DNA of 59,100 nucleotides from Pezizomycotina sp. ARF18 (Eukaryota > Ascomycota): assembly GCA_002224055.1 (NCBI GenBank), contig AZLU01000245.1, positions 1-59,100 of the forward strand. The letters run 5' to 3'. The position numbers were made by a program, and so were the translations under genes. Positions 47,798-59,100 of the stretch are shown here, in pieces. The notes beneath the pieces were generated by a model. The model searched no databases and had not been told where the DNA came from. It was given only the letters and a program-made list of their open reading frames with translations. How positions within the stretch are numbered: the stretch's first letter is position 1; every line of letters begins with the position of its first letter.

Positions 47798-50470
47798 TTA
47801 AACATAAGAACAGCGAATCCCACCTAATATATATCTATATCTATATCCCCCATACGTAAGTAATTTACCCTTTTTGCCTTTCAGACCAACTTCATAGAGG
47901 ATACCGGAACCCGATCTTCCGCCATTCTTAATGTTCCTCCCGTCCCTTCCGCGGTAAGCTTCCTTATCGTCGTCGAGGCCCTCATGCCTCGCGAACTTCT
48001 TGTTGCACCGTCCGAGCCAGAGCCTGAGCGATGCGGTCACAAGTATGGCCAAAACAGCTACTACGATGAGGGTAATCATGTGAGCCGTCACCGATCTGCC
48101 GTCCCTGAGGTCCAGGAGGTCTTTTTTCTTCCAGAACACGCTCATCAACGCAACCACGAGGGCAGGGAGCGCCCAGGTAATACCGATGGCTGTCGCCCTT
48201 TTAGCGCGCGGACGAGGAATTGTGGTGCCAACCCATGCCTGTTCGTCACAGTTAGAGGAAAAGGCTTTTATACTAATAAATTTTATATATAGGACCAAAG
48301 TTAACGAAATACTTACCAAGAAGGCAATGAAAGCAGACTTAGTTCCCGCAACCATAAAGAATAGCGCTACATAGCACGCGACACGTTCGCCGGAAGCAAA
48401 GTAGATGATGTGACCGATGAGGGCGATGATCATGCCCAAGCTAATGTGGCACCACCTGTTGTCGGTCCTTCCAGTGCTGATCGCCAGGAGCAAGGCGACG
48501 ACCCATGCCACAATGTACGGCGGAACAGTCATGAGCAGCAGATATTGTCTGCTTCTGAACCCGAACTGGTTGACTACGTTCGGGAAAAGGCTTGAGACCT
48601 GACCCGAGAAGGAAATGAACAGGGAAATCAGGCAGAGAAGGTATAGCTTCCCGTCGGCGAAGGCTTTCCAGAAGGACTTCCAGCCGGATTGGTGCTCGTC
48701 GCCGTCGATGTTACCGTTACCATCCTGCGCGATGTAGTGGATTGTGTACTCGCGCTGCTCCTCTGAGAGCCATTCGTATTTCTAGGCCATCGCGGGAGAC
48801 CCATTCCGGCCATCATGCCAACGATTATAGAGAGAACTCCGACCAGCTATATTTTTGGTAATTTCATGCAGTGTTAGCTAAAACTGAACGGTCTGACAAA
48901 ATGAGAGAAATAGCTTCTAATCGAGGGACTAGGGAGCTTACGCCTAAGAACCATTTGGAGCCATCAACTCCGGCATATTGCGGAGATCCTCTGCGCATCT
49001 GACTGCTATAACACCCGCGAAGGCATACGCGAGGGTAGGCCCGAGAGAAATGATGGCTAGACGCAGAGGAAGCTCCCTGCGTGTATACCAGAGCTGCAGT
49101 AGAGAACCGCGCCGGGAAAGAAAACGGCAGCAGCGACAGCGTGTAAAACCAAGATGATACCTGCCCGAGATGGTTCGTGATCAAGACCACACAGGACGTC
49201 ATCTTCATGAACGAAGTTAACACACATATTTTTTCCCATACCGCTTTTATATGTATAAATATTTTTATGGGCGAGAGTACTTACGATTCCAGTAGCCATG
49301 AGCCAGAAACCAAGGTAAAGGTGTGGATTTGACACCCTCGACAATATCATTACAGAGGGCGCTGTCCAGGCTATAGAAATGAAAGTCTTCAAGACATGTT
49401 TCGATGTCAGAGCACGATTATCCCTCTGCTTGGGGTTTTTCGCTATAGTAATAGCGCTTTAGAGGAGACTTACCGCAATTATCTCAGCATTCCGCCAGCC
49501 TTCTACTTTGATCCCCCACTGGAATCCTTTATTGAGAACCTTTACTTTCTCCAAAGACAGGACACAGAGCATACTAAATCATTGATAAGAAATATTGTTA
49601 GTATTATCGTTCTTAGTCAAAGGAGTATTGCCCTTTGCGAGCATGCAAGGAGACAAGGGCCAAGTTTTCGTGGATATTTTATATCAGAAAAAACATACTT
49701 TAGGAAACCCATGATGGTAAGAAACGGATGATGATCCTCCAATCCAGCTTCCGCTTAATCTTCTTCTTCATTCGCAGGAGCTCCCTTCTGTCCTGTGTGA
49801 AAACGCCTTCGGTATGATATCAACCTGGGAGTCCTCCATGGGAGCGGGCGAAATCGATCGCCTAGAATGAGCCGACCTGGATGGCGAACTACCGCTCAGC
49901 GGCGAAACTTCGCCCCGGCGGGAGACCGTCGAGCCGCTACTCCTTCTGCTGCCGGGGTTAGAGACGGCGGAATTGTTACGGGGCTTGCTGCTCGCTGAAC
50001 CCCTCTTCCCGGCGAAGATTTGGGCGGCGGATTTTCCCGAGAACAGGGAGGTCTTCCGCTTGGTGCCCTGGACATCCTTCTCCTCCGTCAGTGGTACCTC
50101 GTGGAGATCCTTCTCGTCTACCGGATCGACCGCCTCCGTGGTCCATCGATCGGTCGAGGTCAAAGCTCCTTTCCCTCTCTTTCCTTTGACGGTCTTTTCG
50201 TTCCTTTTTGCCCATTTGAAACGGTGGCGTCGTCCTGATCGGTAACCTGTCCTTCGATTACCGTTGCCTTATTATCCGCTTTTCTTCTTATTGCTGCCAC
50301 CAGTCTGTAAAATTCTCGTTAGCATTATTATCTTATTTCGACGGTGGACTTTTTTTAGACTTGATTGAGTGTGAGACACGAAGATATGAATCGTCAGTAC
50401 CTTCCAGATGGCATATAAGCTCCTGTTCTTCGATCTCCTCGGGTTCGATTTCAGCTTCAGGTGGCTTTAT
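47798..50470 (-). CDS. Major facilitator superfamily transporter (allantoate permease-like)
   Basis: Plasma-membrane secondary transporter, probably of the anion:cation symporter (Dal5/Tna1-like) family. The cytosolic N-terminus is long and Ser/Arg/Glu-rich (DPVDEKDLHEVPLTEEKD, SRRSSGSTVSRRGEVSPLSG). The start codon is unclear; exons seem to reach about 50470 (EAEIEPEEIEEQELICHLEG). Then RMKKKIKRKLDWRIIIRF opens helix 1. Later exons give NPHLYLGFWLMATGI, FFPGAVL with LWYTRRELPLRLAIISLGPT (the family's typical helix 4-5 segment) and KWFLGLVGVLSIIVGM. KYEWLSEEQREYTIHYIAQD is the central loop. The second half has GKLYLLCLISLFISFSGQVS, VPPYIVAWVVALLLAISTG, IALIGHIIYFASGERVACY, WVGTTIPRPRAKRATAIG and MITLIVVAVLAILVTASL. 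Stop at 47798-47800. Multiple introns, including about 48230-48315 and 49215-49285, and several frame changes. Substrate unknown. Confidence 0.8.
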
Positions 50471-51883
50471 GTATGTTACGAGAAAGGGATGGAAACATCT
50501 TTCTCAAGGAGGAAATAGCTGGCTGTCGAGTAACGCCTCTGATAATATATTGCTAGAAACCGAAGCTGGGAGATCCAGACCCGGCAATTACGTATTGGGT
50601 ATAGGTAGAGTTCTCTCTGCGCACAATTTACGAGTGATATATCCTGTAATACTAGTTATAATGTACGTAAAATGCAATCTGGAACCCCCCTGAGCACACG
50701 ACAGCTGAAAAATCGACGTGAGTGTCTTCTGAGAATCTAGAATATCTGGCGTCTTGGAAACCTTTTCCCTCATAAAAGTCTGTACCTCCCTGCGGAGAAA
50801 GAGACTTTTATATGATCGAGAACATCGCGCGAGTCGATATGAACATATAAACCTTCAGCAAAGTTACAAGCTTTAGGAAAATCTGACATCATAGAAAAGT
50901 AAGTCGCAATCACTCAAAATCAAAATTAGAGTGAATAAAAGTATATATATATCGATCGAGATTACCTAACTTACCATTAATCGATACGCATATAAACAGG
51001 AACACAAATTCCTTTTTCTTCGTCAACGGTGGGAATGATAAGGTTTCTTATATTATTGTTTCTAGTAATACATTGATGAACGAGTTATATGCTGATACAA
51101 AAATCCAAAAAAAAGGCGTAAGGATACTAGTAACGAAATGCTGCTAGCAAAGCAAAGATGACCGTGTTTTTAAAACTCAGACACTGTGATAACCCCTCGG
51201 CAAAGGTGATATAACTGAAGCATGTTAAATGCACATATATGTATATAGTTATGAAATAAAATATAACCAAAATAAAGAAGATAAGAATCCCATGATGGAA
51301 CTGTACATTATTCAAAACCCATGCGATATAAAATTAACATGCTGCTGGTGTCACTGGCGAGCGCCTATACATAAGAGGGAACCCCGTACATAAAAATCAT
51401 TGCAAAAAAAAAAAAAAAAAAAAAAATGAAGAAACATTGTTAGATGAACTCGAAGGGTTTTAAATACATGAGAGGAGCAAAAATAAACCAGATTATCAAT
51501 GGACATGAAAAATGTAGACAGAGAATAGGGAGACCAAAACGTGAATTAAAATGAGTATGGAAAACAAGGTCGGGACTAAATGCGCCTGGCAACAAGGGAA
51601 AAATATATCGTTTTTTGTTTCTTTTCTATTTTTTCCCTTTTTTTTTTTAAAGTTATATCTTACGGTATGGAACACGTTAATTAACTCGTGGATGGAATAC
51701 ATGATTACGTATAACACACGAAAAGGAAATAGAAATATAATCAAGACATGTGGATATCGGATCAAGATTTAAAAAAGGGACGTAGAAAGCGGAAAAATGG
51801 AGAGATAAAAGAAAGAAAGAGAAAAGACCAAGGAATTTACCTAATATACTCTTACCGTGAGCGAAGTTCTTCCGATAACTTCT
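50471..51883. other. Intergenic region
   Basis: Promoter side of the MFS gene and 3' flank of the C2-protein gene. Holds an A22 run at 51405-51426 and TA repeats near 50944-50951. No conserved ORF recognised. Confidence 0.5.
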
Positions 51884-54800
51884 TCAGCGAAACCCAACAG
51901 TGCGGCGTCTACTAGATGAACCGATGGAGATACTGCTTAGTTCCTGACTTAGTGCCCATTCCTTGCGGCTCATGTCTTCCCGGTCGAGGGAATTTTAGGC
52001 GGCTTCTGTGGCGAAACCCCTGCGGTGATTACCTGCCGATGATCCATATTGACCATACGAATCGTCGTAGTCGTGATCATAATAATCATCCGGCGCCATG
52101 ATAGCGTTGGGTGGGCCGGGAAGAGGCCTTGGGGCGACATGCGAAAGACCGTCCGGACTTCTCGTGTGAGGACAAGGATGAGGTGGTCATGTTCGCCATA
52201 GACTTCGACGGGCGAATCTTTTGTAGCTTATTGGAGGTTTCGGCCTGTTTAGATCGCCTCGAATATGGCTCTCTTGGCCCTTGCTGGGGGGAATATTCAC
52301 TGGGGCCGACCCATCTTCATCGCCTACGAAAGAATTTCCGGCGATTCTCGGGTTCTGGGGCATACGTCTCCTCTGGCAAAATATCATCATCGTGCAAGGC
52401 TCGATTCTGGCTGCCTGGAGTAGATACACGCTTCTTGGCAGCCTTCCTAGCCGCCTTCTCCTCCTTCTTCTTGGCTGCTTTCTCCTCCTTCGGTGTCATG
52501 TAGTGACTTGGAGACGAAGCAATCGCTCCAGGGCTTCTTGCCGCAGGAGATGTTGACAAATTGCCTACGGGAGATTTTGCAATCGGAGAAGCTGAGAACG
52601 TGGCCACAGGATTAATTGCGTCGTAACTGTCAGGTGAGAACGGTATTCCGACTGTCATTCTTCGTTCAGGAGGAACGCTTCTCTTAGTCGGTGGCGGCTG
52701 GTGAACCGGTGATGGATTTGAGTACGGCGCCGGACTTGGCCACGACTTGCGGGATTTGGTGAAGTTGCGCGTGGCTTGATTATTGGCGCTTGGTTACTAT
52801 AGGACGATTCTGACTCGACCTCAAAAGACACGTTTCTTCGGGTCCCTTCCTCGCTGTTTGCCCCGATTGTTAGGAGGGGTGCGCCTGCCACCCGAATAAA
52901 TCCATTGCCATGCTCGTATCATACGATGGCAATGAGGATTCGGAATTGTGACGGAAATGAGAACCAGGTTGTTGAGAATTTTTAGGAGTCCAACTGTTAT
53001 TAGCTGATGTTATAGCTGATTCTATTTGGTAGAATGTTAGTTAAGTGCGTCTACGAGACAAACTATGAGTAAGTTTGAAGCAAGGGAACAATAGATATTG
53101 CGAAAGTGCTCGTACCGTAACCGTGGTCATTATGGGTATAATTCGAATTATCGTGGAAATTGCGCTGCTGTTGCTGTAGTCACTTGCGGTAAATGAAGGC
53201 TGACGCGGTTGTTCGTAGCCATATTGCGAATTCCTGGATCTGCTAGCTTGCGCGGCAGTTTGAGTATAGTATGATTCGGTGCTAGACCGCGTCAAAGTGT
53301 GATTGAACTGGTCGAACTGCTGTGTGGATGGTTCTGACGGTGCCGGAGGTGGTATAGGGAAAGGCTCCTCCGGGACTTATGCTGGGCGACCGGTGACATC
53401 TCGCACATATGGCTTGTGGTAGTTCGAGTGCTCGCAACTGGCTGCTTTTGTGGTGGTAGTGGAGAGCTTCTCCTTCTCGAGTCCGTAATCATTATCTGCG
53501 GGGGCATTCCACGAAGGCTCCCGCTGAGACGAGTGGTGTGGCAATTCTTGCGGCTGCTGCGTTGCTTGTTGGGCTACGTACTGAGGAGTTGCGTGGGCTT
53601 TTCGAGGTAATGGTGGAGGCGCGGCAGAATTGTACAAGGCAAGAGTTCCACTACTAGCTACAGTGGATGGCATTGACATTTCATCCGGCTCGAGGTGTAT
53701 TGAGGCTGATAAGCCGTCGCGGGGGGCTGAGCCGAAGTGACAGGCGGATTGCTGTAGTTGGAACTATTGTCCGTTTGGTCGTAGCCACTTCCATAGAGGG
53801 CTAGGGCCGTATGGTTATTCTGTTGCTGATGATGATGCAACTCTTGGAAGGAGCCGGGCAACGTTACGGGGGCTTCTATACTTTGACTTGGAAGTCGGTT
53901 CTGATATGAAACATTCGCATTCTGGATGGCAACCTCGAGTACTGAATACGCAGGCGGTTCGTTTTGACCACGAGCTCTGCTATCGAGATTATGGTTATGG
54001 TCTGGAACCTGCGGAGCGTCAAAGGCCTGGCTGGCCAGGACTATACTTTGCTGAGGTTGCGCTGCTGGCGCCTGCACCTGGGAGCTTTGCGGTTGGTACA
54101 CCTGTGGCTGATATGCCTTGTAACCGGCTTGCAAAGAAGGTGGAAGCTGGTTCGGTTGCTGCGCAGAGCTGGTTGAGAAGCGACGAAACCTTGGTGGGCA
54201 GGAGGCGCAGGCTGTTCGCCTGCTTGATATAGAACCAGTTCTTGTTGCTGAGATTGCGCCTGCTGTGGAGGAAGAGCGGCCGCTTGCTGGTAGAGCGGCG
54301 CCTGAGTCGGCTGCTGCTGGTATTGTGGTGGCTGCGATTGAATTGCTACCTGCTGCTGCGGTTGAGATACTATTTGCTGCTGCGGCTGCTGCTGCTGCAG
54401 CTGCATTGGTATCGTAGCGGGCAAACTCATTCTAACCTGACGATCCCGATGTGACGGTGGGGGTGGGGAGGAGCTCCAGACATGTATGAGACAAGTGCTA
54501 AACTGCTTGGTGGTGGTTAGCCGGGCGTTGGCTATCGATGCTAATGAGTGATGTTGAGGTGGTGGCGGAGGTGGGGATGAAGGTTCCTCAGTATTTCGCA
54601 GGACCAGTTGCATCGACTGAGATGCAGATGCCTGGGGCAAACTTTGCAATTGGCGCTGGTATTGGGCTGTTTGCTGCGGCTGCTGGGGTTGCTGGACTTG
54701 CTGAGGCTGCTGGACTTGCTGTGGTTGCTGATATTGCGGTACCTGCTGGATTTGTAGCGCTGGCTGGAGAGGCAACTGGGCTTGTTGTTGCAGTGTTTGT

Positions 54801-56757
54801 GGGGGCGGTTGTTGCTGCAACTGCTGTGCCTGGTTTGTAGAAGTCGTGACCATTTCAAAGGTTGCGTCTGCGGATTGAACACCATTTGCTTCGGATTGAG
54901 TCTATCAAGTCCAGTATCGTGCGAAGGCACTGCTGGCGCTGGCAAGCTACCATATGCAACTATTTCCTGATTCCTTTGTAACTGCAAAGGTTCAACAACT
55001 GCGTGCTGCCCGAGACCTGTCTATATTCCTGTTGAACACCGTTCGGCTGGTATTCGGATGGCCGTGGGTCATAGTAGTCCATCCGAGCCTGATTACCTGA
55101 ACGAGCCGGGGGGCCGTTATAACTAGCACTGGGAACGATCGCTTGAATTTGAGCTTGGTGAGACGCGTGGGACGGAACGAGAGGGGGTGGCGCATCGCCG
55201 TGTAACACGAGCATGTTTGTGGCTGCTGCTGCTGCTGATGATGACTCTCAATTTGATGAGGAGGCTGATGTGTCTGTGCATCGTAAAATTCCTGTCTGGG
55301 CGGTGGGTTCAGCGGAGTGTGCCCGGAGCCCTGATGTGGAACCGCTTGCGCCGGCATTTGTTGAGCCTGATAATGATCTTGACGGAGATCTTGACGAAGA
55401 TCTTGACGAAGATCTTGACGTTGGTCTTGACGATGGTCTGAACGATAATCGTGTTGCATATGATTTTCGTGGTCTTCCGATGGCGGTCGTACCTCGCCTG
55501 AGCCGGAGGATATTGGTCATGTTTCATGTTCATAATCCTCGTATCCATGGCGTTTGCTCTTCGTATCTGTGTTCATTACGCATATCCATCTCCTCATCGT
55601 ACCCTACTTCGCGATCATACTCATTCTGATGGCGACTCCTGCTATCTCTGTGCTCACGTCGCTTCTCATCTTAGTCCTGTGCCTTGGTCGCTGCTCATGA
55701 TCGTGGCCTCGCTCCCTTTCCCTTCGCGATGCCTCGTGATCGTGGTGCTCCTTACGCCGATGCCTCTCCTTCTCCTTCGCCTTAGGAATAGGAACGGGTT
55801 CAGATCGTTGCTTCTCCTTTGCCTTGGGGGCATCCTCGATCATCATGTGCGTGGTGGGGTTCGGTGGTAAAGGTCGGCGCTTTGGTTCCATAGCAAACAG
55901 CAAGCTACCACCTTCAGTGCCTCCTGGAGGTACCTGGGCCCGCCCAGGAGTTCAATCTTTTTTGGTTCCTTTGGGCGACCCGCCGCTGAGTCTTCCTTTC
56001 TCGTCTCTATCGTCAAAGGTGCCACTTCCTCGGCCGTTCGTCCCAGAAGGTTAGCTCAACGCGAATCTCTCCCGCGTACTTGTCTCGGCACTTGCAAGTG
56101 TGCCATCCATCTGCTTGACCACCGCCCGATGCGTCTAGAATGCCCTCCAGGTTTATATCGTTTCTCCGATGAGCTCGGTCTTTTTTATCTTCGCTGAAAA
56201 GCACGATTTTGAGGTTTCTGTAGTCTCCAGAATCATGAACGGCGAACCTAAGCTCCTTGTCCCTGTTGAAGAGTGTCAATACAATGATGAAGAGGGAAAA
56301 ATAGGCGCGTTTAGAAACAGGGGCATTCATGAACATACCATCGCGGTGTCTGTCCTCCTCTCTTGTCGGGCTCGGTGCGTTTTGGCATGCTTACCCAAGC
56401 GAGCAACGCAATATGGGTCTTGTTTTCCCAATTGATTTTCGATTTGGCAGGTTTTCTAGAGCAGATAACGCGCAAAAGTTAGCTCGAGGTCGGCTTCTCT
56501 TGTGACCCATTCCATCAAATAAAGTTTTGATATCTTTCGAAAAAAGATATATATCATTCAAGAAATGAAGCCTTAAAACTTACTGCCCGATCAATGACCA
56601 CAATAAGTGTTCCTATCACTGGGCCATCTGTGCTCCCGTCTCCAAATATTCCGATGGCTGACTTGACATCAAGTGGTTTTGGGGTTGACCCTTAGTCGCT
56701 CCCGAGCCGACGGGCTTTTCCCGCGGCGTTTGATGCCTTGGCCGTCCAGTTTGCCTG
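51884..56757 (-). CDS. fic1: C2-domain ingression protein (Inn1/Fic1 type) with Gln-rich tail
   Basis: Cytokinesis protein that couples the actomyosin ring to membrane ingression and septum synthesis. The first clear exon (from about 56757, acceptor AACAG) has DVKSAIGIFGDGSTDGPVIG and TLIVVIDRA. The next gives NLPNRKSIGKQDPYCVARLG, then KELRFAVHDSGDYRNLKIVL, FSEDKKD, DINLEGILDASGGGQADGWH and KDKYAGEIRVELTFWDERPR-like sequence: a complete N-terminal C2 domain of the Inn1/Fic1 family. The rest is a very long disordered tail: a charged His/Arg/Lys region (ERHRRKEHHDHEASRRERER), RQDL repeats, a Gln/Pro-rich block (about 54041-54853) with PPPPPP, then Tyr/Gln/Ser-rich sequence. Pro-rich segments suit SH3 partners such as Hof1 and Cyk3. 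The inferred end SRKEWALSQELSSISIGSSS has TGA at 51884-51886. No ATG is seen at the 5' end, so a short first exon is missing. Many frame changes. Confidence 0.85.
55375..55440 (-). repeat. 12-base tandem repeat encoding RQDL units
   Basis: GATCTTGACGAA-type 12-mers repeat about five times in the tail of the C2 protein, giving DHRQDQRQDLRQDLRQDLRQ on the minus strand. The repeat length is a multiple of three, so copy-number change would keep the frame. Confidence 0.85.
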
Positions 56758-58579
56758 TTTTACAATAAGCACAGACTACGAACGATGACCGTGAAGCGCT
56801 CCACTCTCACAAAATAGTGCCCCGCTTTTCAGTGAGACTTAAATTTCGCGAGAATTGAAGCGTTGGTTGCAATGCGCAGGAGCCGTAATGTGTGTTGCGA
56901 GGTCGAACGCTGTTACTTTATCGAGTTCGCCTACCCTTTCAATGACTCCAATTTCCTTCTAACTTTTACTGCCTCTAATACGCTCCCTTTTCCGTTTTCG
57001 AAAATTTTATTTCGCGAGTGATTGAGTATACGTCGTCGGAAGCGAGAATCGACGGAGCCTCCGGAGTTGAGCTTTGATATTGTCCCTTTCCCCGCGCGTT
57101 TTCCGTTTGCGTTTTCCGTTTGCTGCTGGGAAGCTAAGTAGTGATTGTCTAGATTAGCGTGAATCGTAAGTTTCCCCGTGGTCGAACACTTTTTTTTTTT
57201 TTTTTCGGTCGAGGAAGAGAGAGTCCTTTCAAACAAATTAACACTTCTATCGTCTCCGAGAAACTATCAGTCTTGTCCGCGTTTGTTGCAAACTACTTGG
57301 TAGCTCTCTATAGAATTGTTGATGAGTGAATAATAGGGAAATGTCGGATAGTCCACGTTTATTGCAAAAGAGAAAGAAAAAAAAAAATTTTTTTTCTCTC
57401 CCAAAGGGTGGAAGAAAACTGCCGCACAAGAACCTTTTTGTTGTTGTCGATTAACTATTATTTATTTTCTTTTCTTTTTTTTTTTTTTTTTTTTTTTTTT
57501 TTCAGGTTGGTCAAAGCAATTCTGCCCTTTTTTCCCCTCCTTTCGGTTGCTAGGGCTCGACTCTGTTGGACAGCAAAGCAACGGAACGGAACTCCCGTGA
57601 TAAACTAAACCAAAAACACTTTATTGCACCTTACTCTTTCTTACCTTTTTTTTCTTTTCTTTTCTTTTTTTTTTTTTTCGCTTCAAAAGAACCATCGAGA
57701 TATTTATTTTTCTTTCTTTTCCTTTTTTAATTACAATAGTGCGACCAAATATAGAAAACTATACACGGCGCTTGCTTGCGATGGGTGGTTTTTTTTTTTT
57801 TTTGTTTACATTCTCCGTCGGTTCCCTGGATAGCAACGAATTCCCTGCATAGCAAACCGATATGTTATTATATTATTTATAGCAATGTTAAGTAAGTAAA
57901 CGTGCGACGCTCATTTTTCTCTTCCTTTTTTGCCTCCAGCTATTTAATCAACACTATTTGTTCTCAGTAGTAGTAGAAGTAGAATTGGCATTGTGTATGT
58001 TGTGTTTGTATATGCTCGTATATTGAGATAGACTCACTATGGTACAAATTTTCTAAAGAATGCTTGTCTTCTTTTACTGTTCGTTTAACGACCAGGATGT
58101 GATTGTGATGTGTTTTTTTTTTCCTTTCGTAAAGCTTTGTGGGGAAAGCTCTCCGAATAAGTTACGAGACCAATACTACTGATACTGATATAATTTATTT
58201 GTTATTACCGTTATTTGTTGCGAATTATACGTCAATCCTTTGACAGGAATTTGGACATTCTGGAAAAGGAACGCCTACTACGTCATTAAAACATTAGGAA
58301 TACTTTATGAATCCTAAAAAAAAAAAAAGAAAGAAAAGAAAAGAAAAGAAAAGGAACACATGAAAGGAGAGAGGGTTCAACTTTCAGGATCGTATAACGT
58401 CACTTTTTGCACTTCCCTCTTGCGCGGGGCGGGGTGGTCAGAAATTCTTAGGTAGGGGTTAATTCTCAGTGGAGCCAGCTAGCAGTTGTAGGATGCAGAT
58501 AGGATTTGTGAGACAAAGAAGAAGCATGAAGTGAGCGGGATTCTCTTTTACTCCTTGGAGAAGCAACGGCCTTCTTTCG

Positions 58580-58610
<31 letters not shown>

Positions 58611-58938
58611 ATCTATTTTCATCTGGTCATTACTTACTCCCATCTGACGGAGCATTGAAATTCAAACCTCATCACACCCCACCACCGATCCCCTCTTTTG
58701 GAACTCGAACTCACTTCAACAGGAAAAAGAAGAAGAAGAAGAAGAAGAAGAAGAAATTAAAGTGGAAAACGGGCGGCCTAAAGTAAATCGAGTTATAGTG
58801 GTGAATTTTTTTTTTTATTCTTCTTGCATCGGCGATAAAGTTTTTTTCCTTTCAACTACAGGCTTATTCGTCCTATACTTTCTTCCACTTGTCAGGCGGA
58901 AGCTTCGGGCAGTGGGCCTACCCGAGGGGCTGCCTGCC
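56758..58938. promoter_or_regulatory. Divergent 5' region, C2-protein gene / right-edge gene
   Basis: 2.2 kb between inferred starts. It probably includes the missing first exon of the C2-protein gene. Contains A11-T8 at 57377-57395, a T24-class run at 57478-57502, TTTTC-like tracts near 57650-57680, T11-A21 at 58580-58611 and GAA repeats at 58726-58757. An intron-like acceptor (TTTCAACTACAG, about 58851-58862) precedes the right-edge gene. No conserved ORF otherwise. Confidence 0.45.
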
Positions 58939-59100
58939 ATGGTCCGTTTTCTCAACCTCGAAGACCCTTCGCAGGCGCTGGCCGCTCACACGAACGCCTA
59001 CAACCCGTACATGCCGGTGTACGAGCTTCCGGTCCCCGGCGGCTCATCGTACTCCACAGCTCCGGAGCTTCGAGCCAAGCCCGCAGAGCTTCCCGGAAGA
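58939..59100 (+). CDS. 5' end of an unidentified gene (runs off the window)
   Basis: The ATG at 58939 starts a frame open to the window edge, 54 codons: MVRFLNLEDPSQALAAHTNA, then YNPYMPVYELPVPGG, a Ser/Tyr/Thr stretch, and RAKPAELPGR at the cut. Composition is normal protein, G+C is higher than upstream, and CCATGG is a good start context. It is preceded by what looks like a spliced leader. No family recognised from this fragment. Confidence 0.6.
   Translation, partial: MVRFLNLEDPSQALAAHTNAYNPYMPVYELPVPGGSSYSTAPELRAKPAELPGR

Noticed and set aside
53888-54840. Plus-strand frames with Leu/Val/Ala runs resembling membrane proteins
   Set aside because: Antisense of the Gln/Pro-rich tail of the C2 protein.
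1-59100. tRNA, rRNA or CRISPR features
   Set aside because: No sequence combined tRNA A and B boxes with a foldable acceptor stem by eye; no rRNA-like blocks; no regularly spaced repeats. A covariance search could still reveal one.
1-59100. Repeat-induced point mutation or wholesale pseudogenisation
   Set aside because: Damage is by small indels in homopolymers, not C-to-T clusters, and affects essential single-copy genes; sequencing error is simpler.

Overview
This window is nuclear DNA from a filamentous ascomycete fungus (Pezizomycotina). The evidence is short spliceosomal introns (GT...AG, roughly 50-150 bases), genes on both strands with separate promoters, long pyrimidine-rich leaders, and fungal versions of recognisable proteins: neutral trehalase with an N-terminal calcium motif and an RRGS site, an ingression protein of the Inn1/Fic1 type, the PKA regulatory subunit and splicing factor SPF27. 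I cannot place it to genus. An early-diverging class such as Orbiliomycetes or Pezizomycetes would fit but is not shown.

Layout from left to right. The end of an unknown plus-strand gene (to 228) and an unresolved stretch. A DUF7918-like protein (2539-3749, -), a short-chain dehydrogenase (5039-6177, -) and a 2OG-Fe(II) oxygenase (6738-7626, -). The oxygenase is divergent from the ESCRT-III subunit Snf7/Vps32 (8268-9271, +). A glycogen-binding-module (CBM48) protein of the Crp1/Mdg1 type (11026-13370, -) is divergent from a large coiled-coil protein (15775-19561, +). Neutral trehalase (21608-24136, -) follows, then about 8.5 kb without a recognisable gene, then the PKA regulatory subunit (32694-34190, +). 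SPF27/BCAS2 (35788-36560, -) is followed by an uncharacterised RGG-box protein (38669-41731, +) and a non-RD protein kinase (45053-46917, +). An MFS transporter (47798 to about 50470, -) and a very large Gln-rich Inn1/Fic1-type C2 protein (51884 to about 56757, -) come next. The start of an unknown gene runs off the right edge (58939, +).

Nearly every recognisable gene is broken by single-base insertions and deletions, mostly in homopolymers, while splice sites, family motifs and terminal stops remain. Several occur within one kilobase of Snf7 alone. Because the damage hits essential single-copy genes evenly, I read it as unpolished long-read consensus error rather than pseudogenisation. CDS coordinates below therefore run from inferred start to inferred stop, including introns and frameshifts.

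The genes do not form a biosynthetic cluster. The one functional link visible is that PKA and its classical substrate, neutral trehalase, sit on either side of the gene-poor interval. Two small non-autonomous DNA-transposon-like elements with target-site duplications (20696-20861 and 28480-28597) are the clearest mobile DNA. I found no convincing tRNA, rRNA or CRISPR array, and no strong case for a wholly new biological system.
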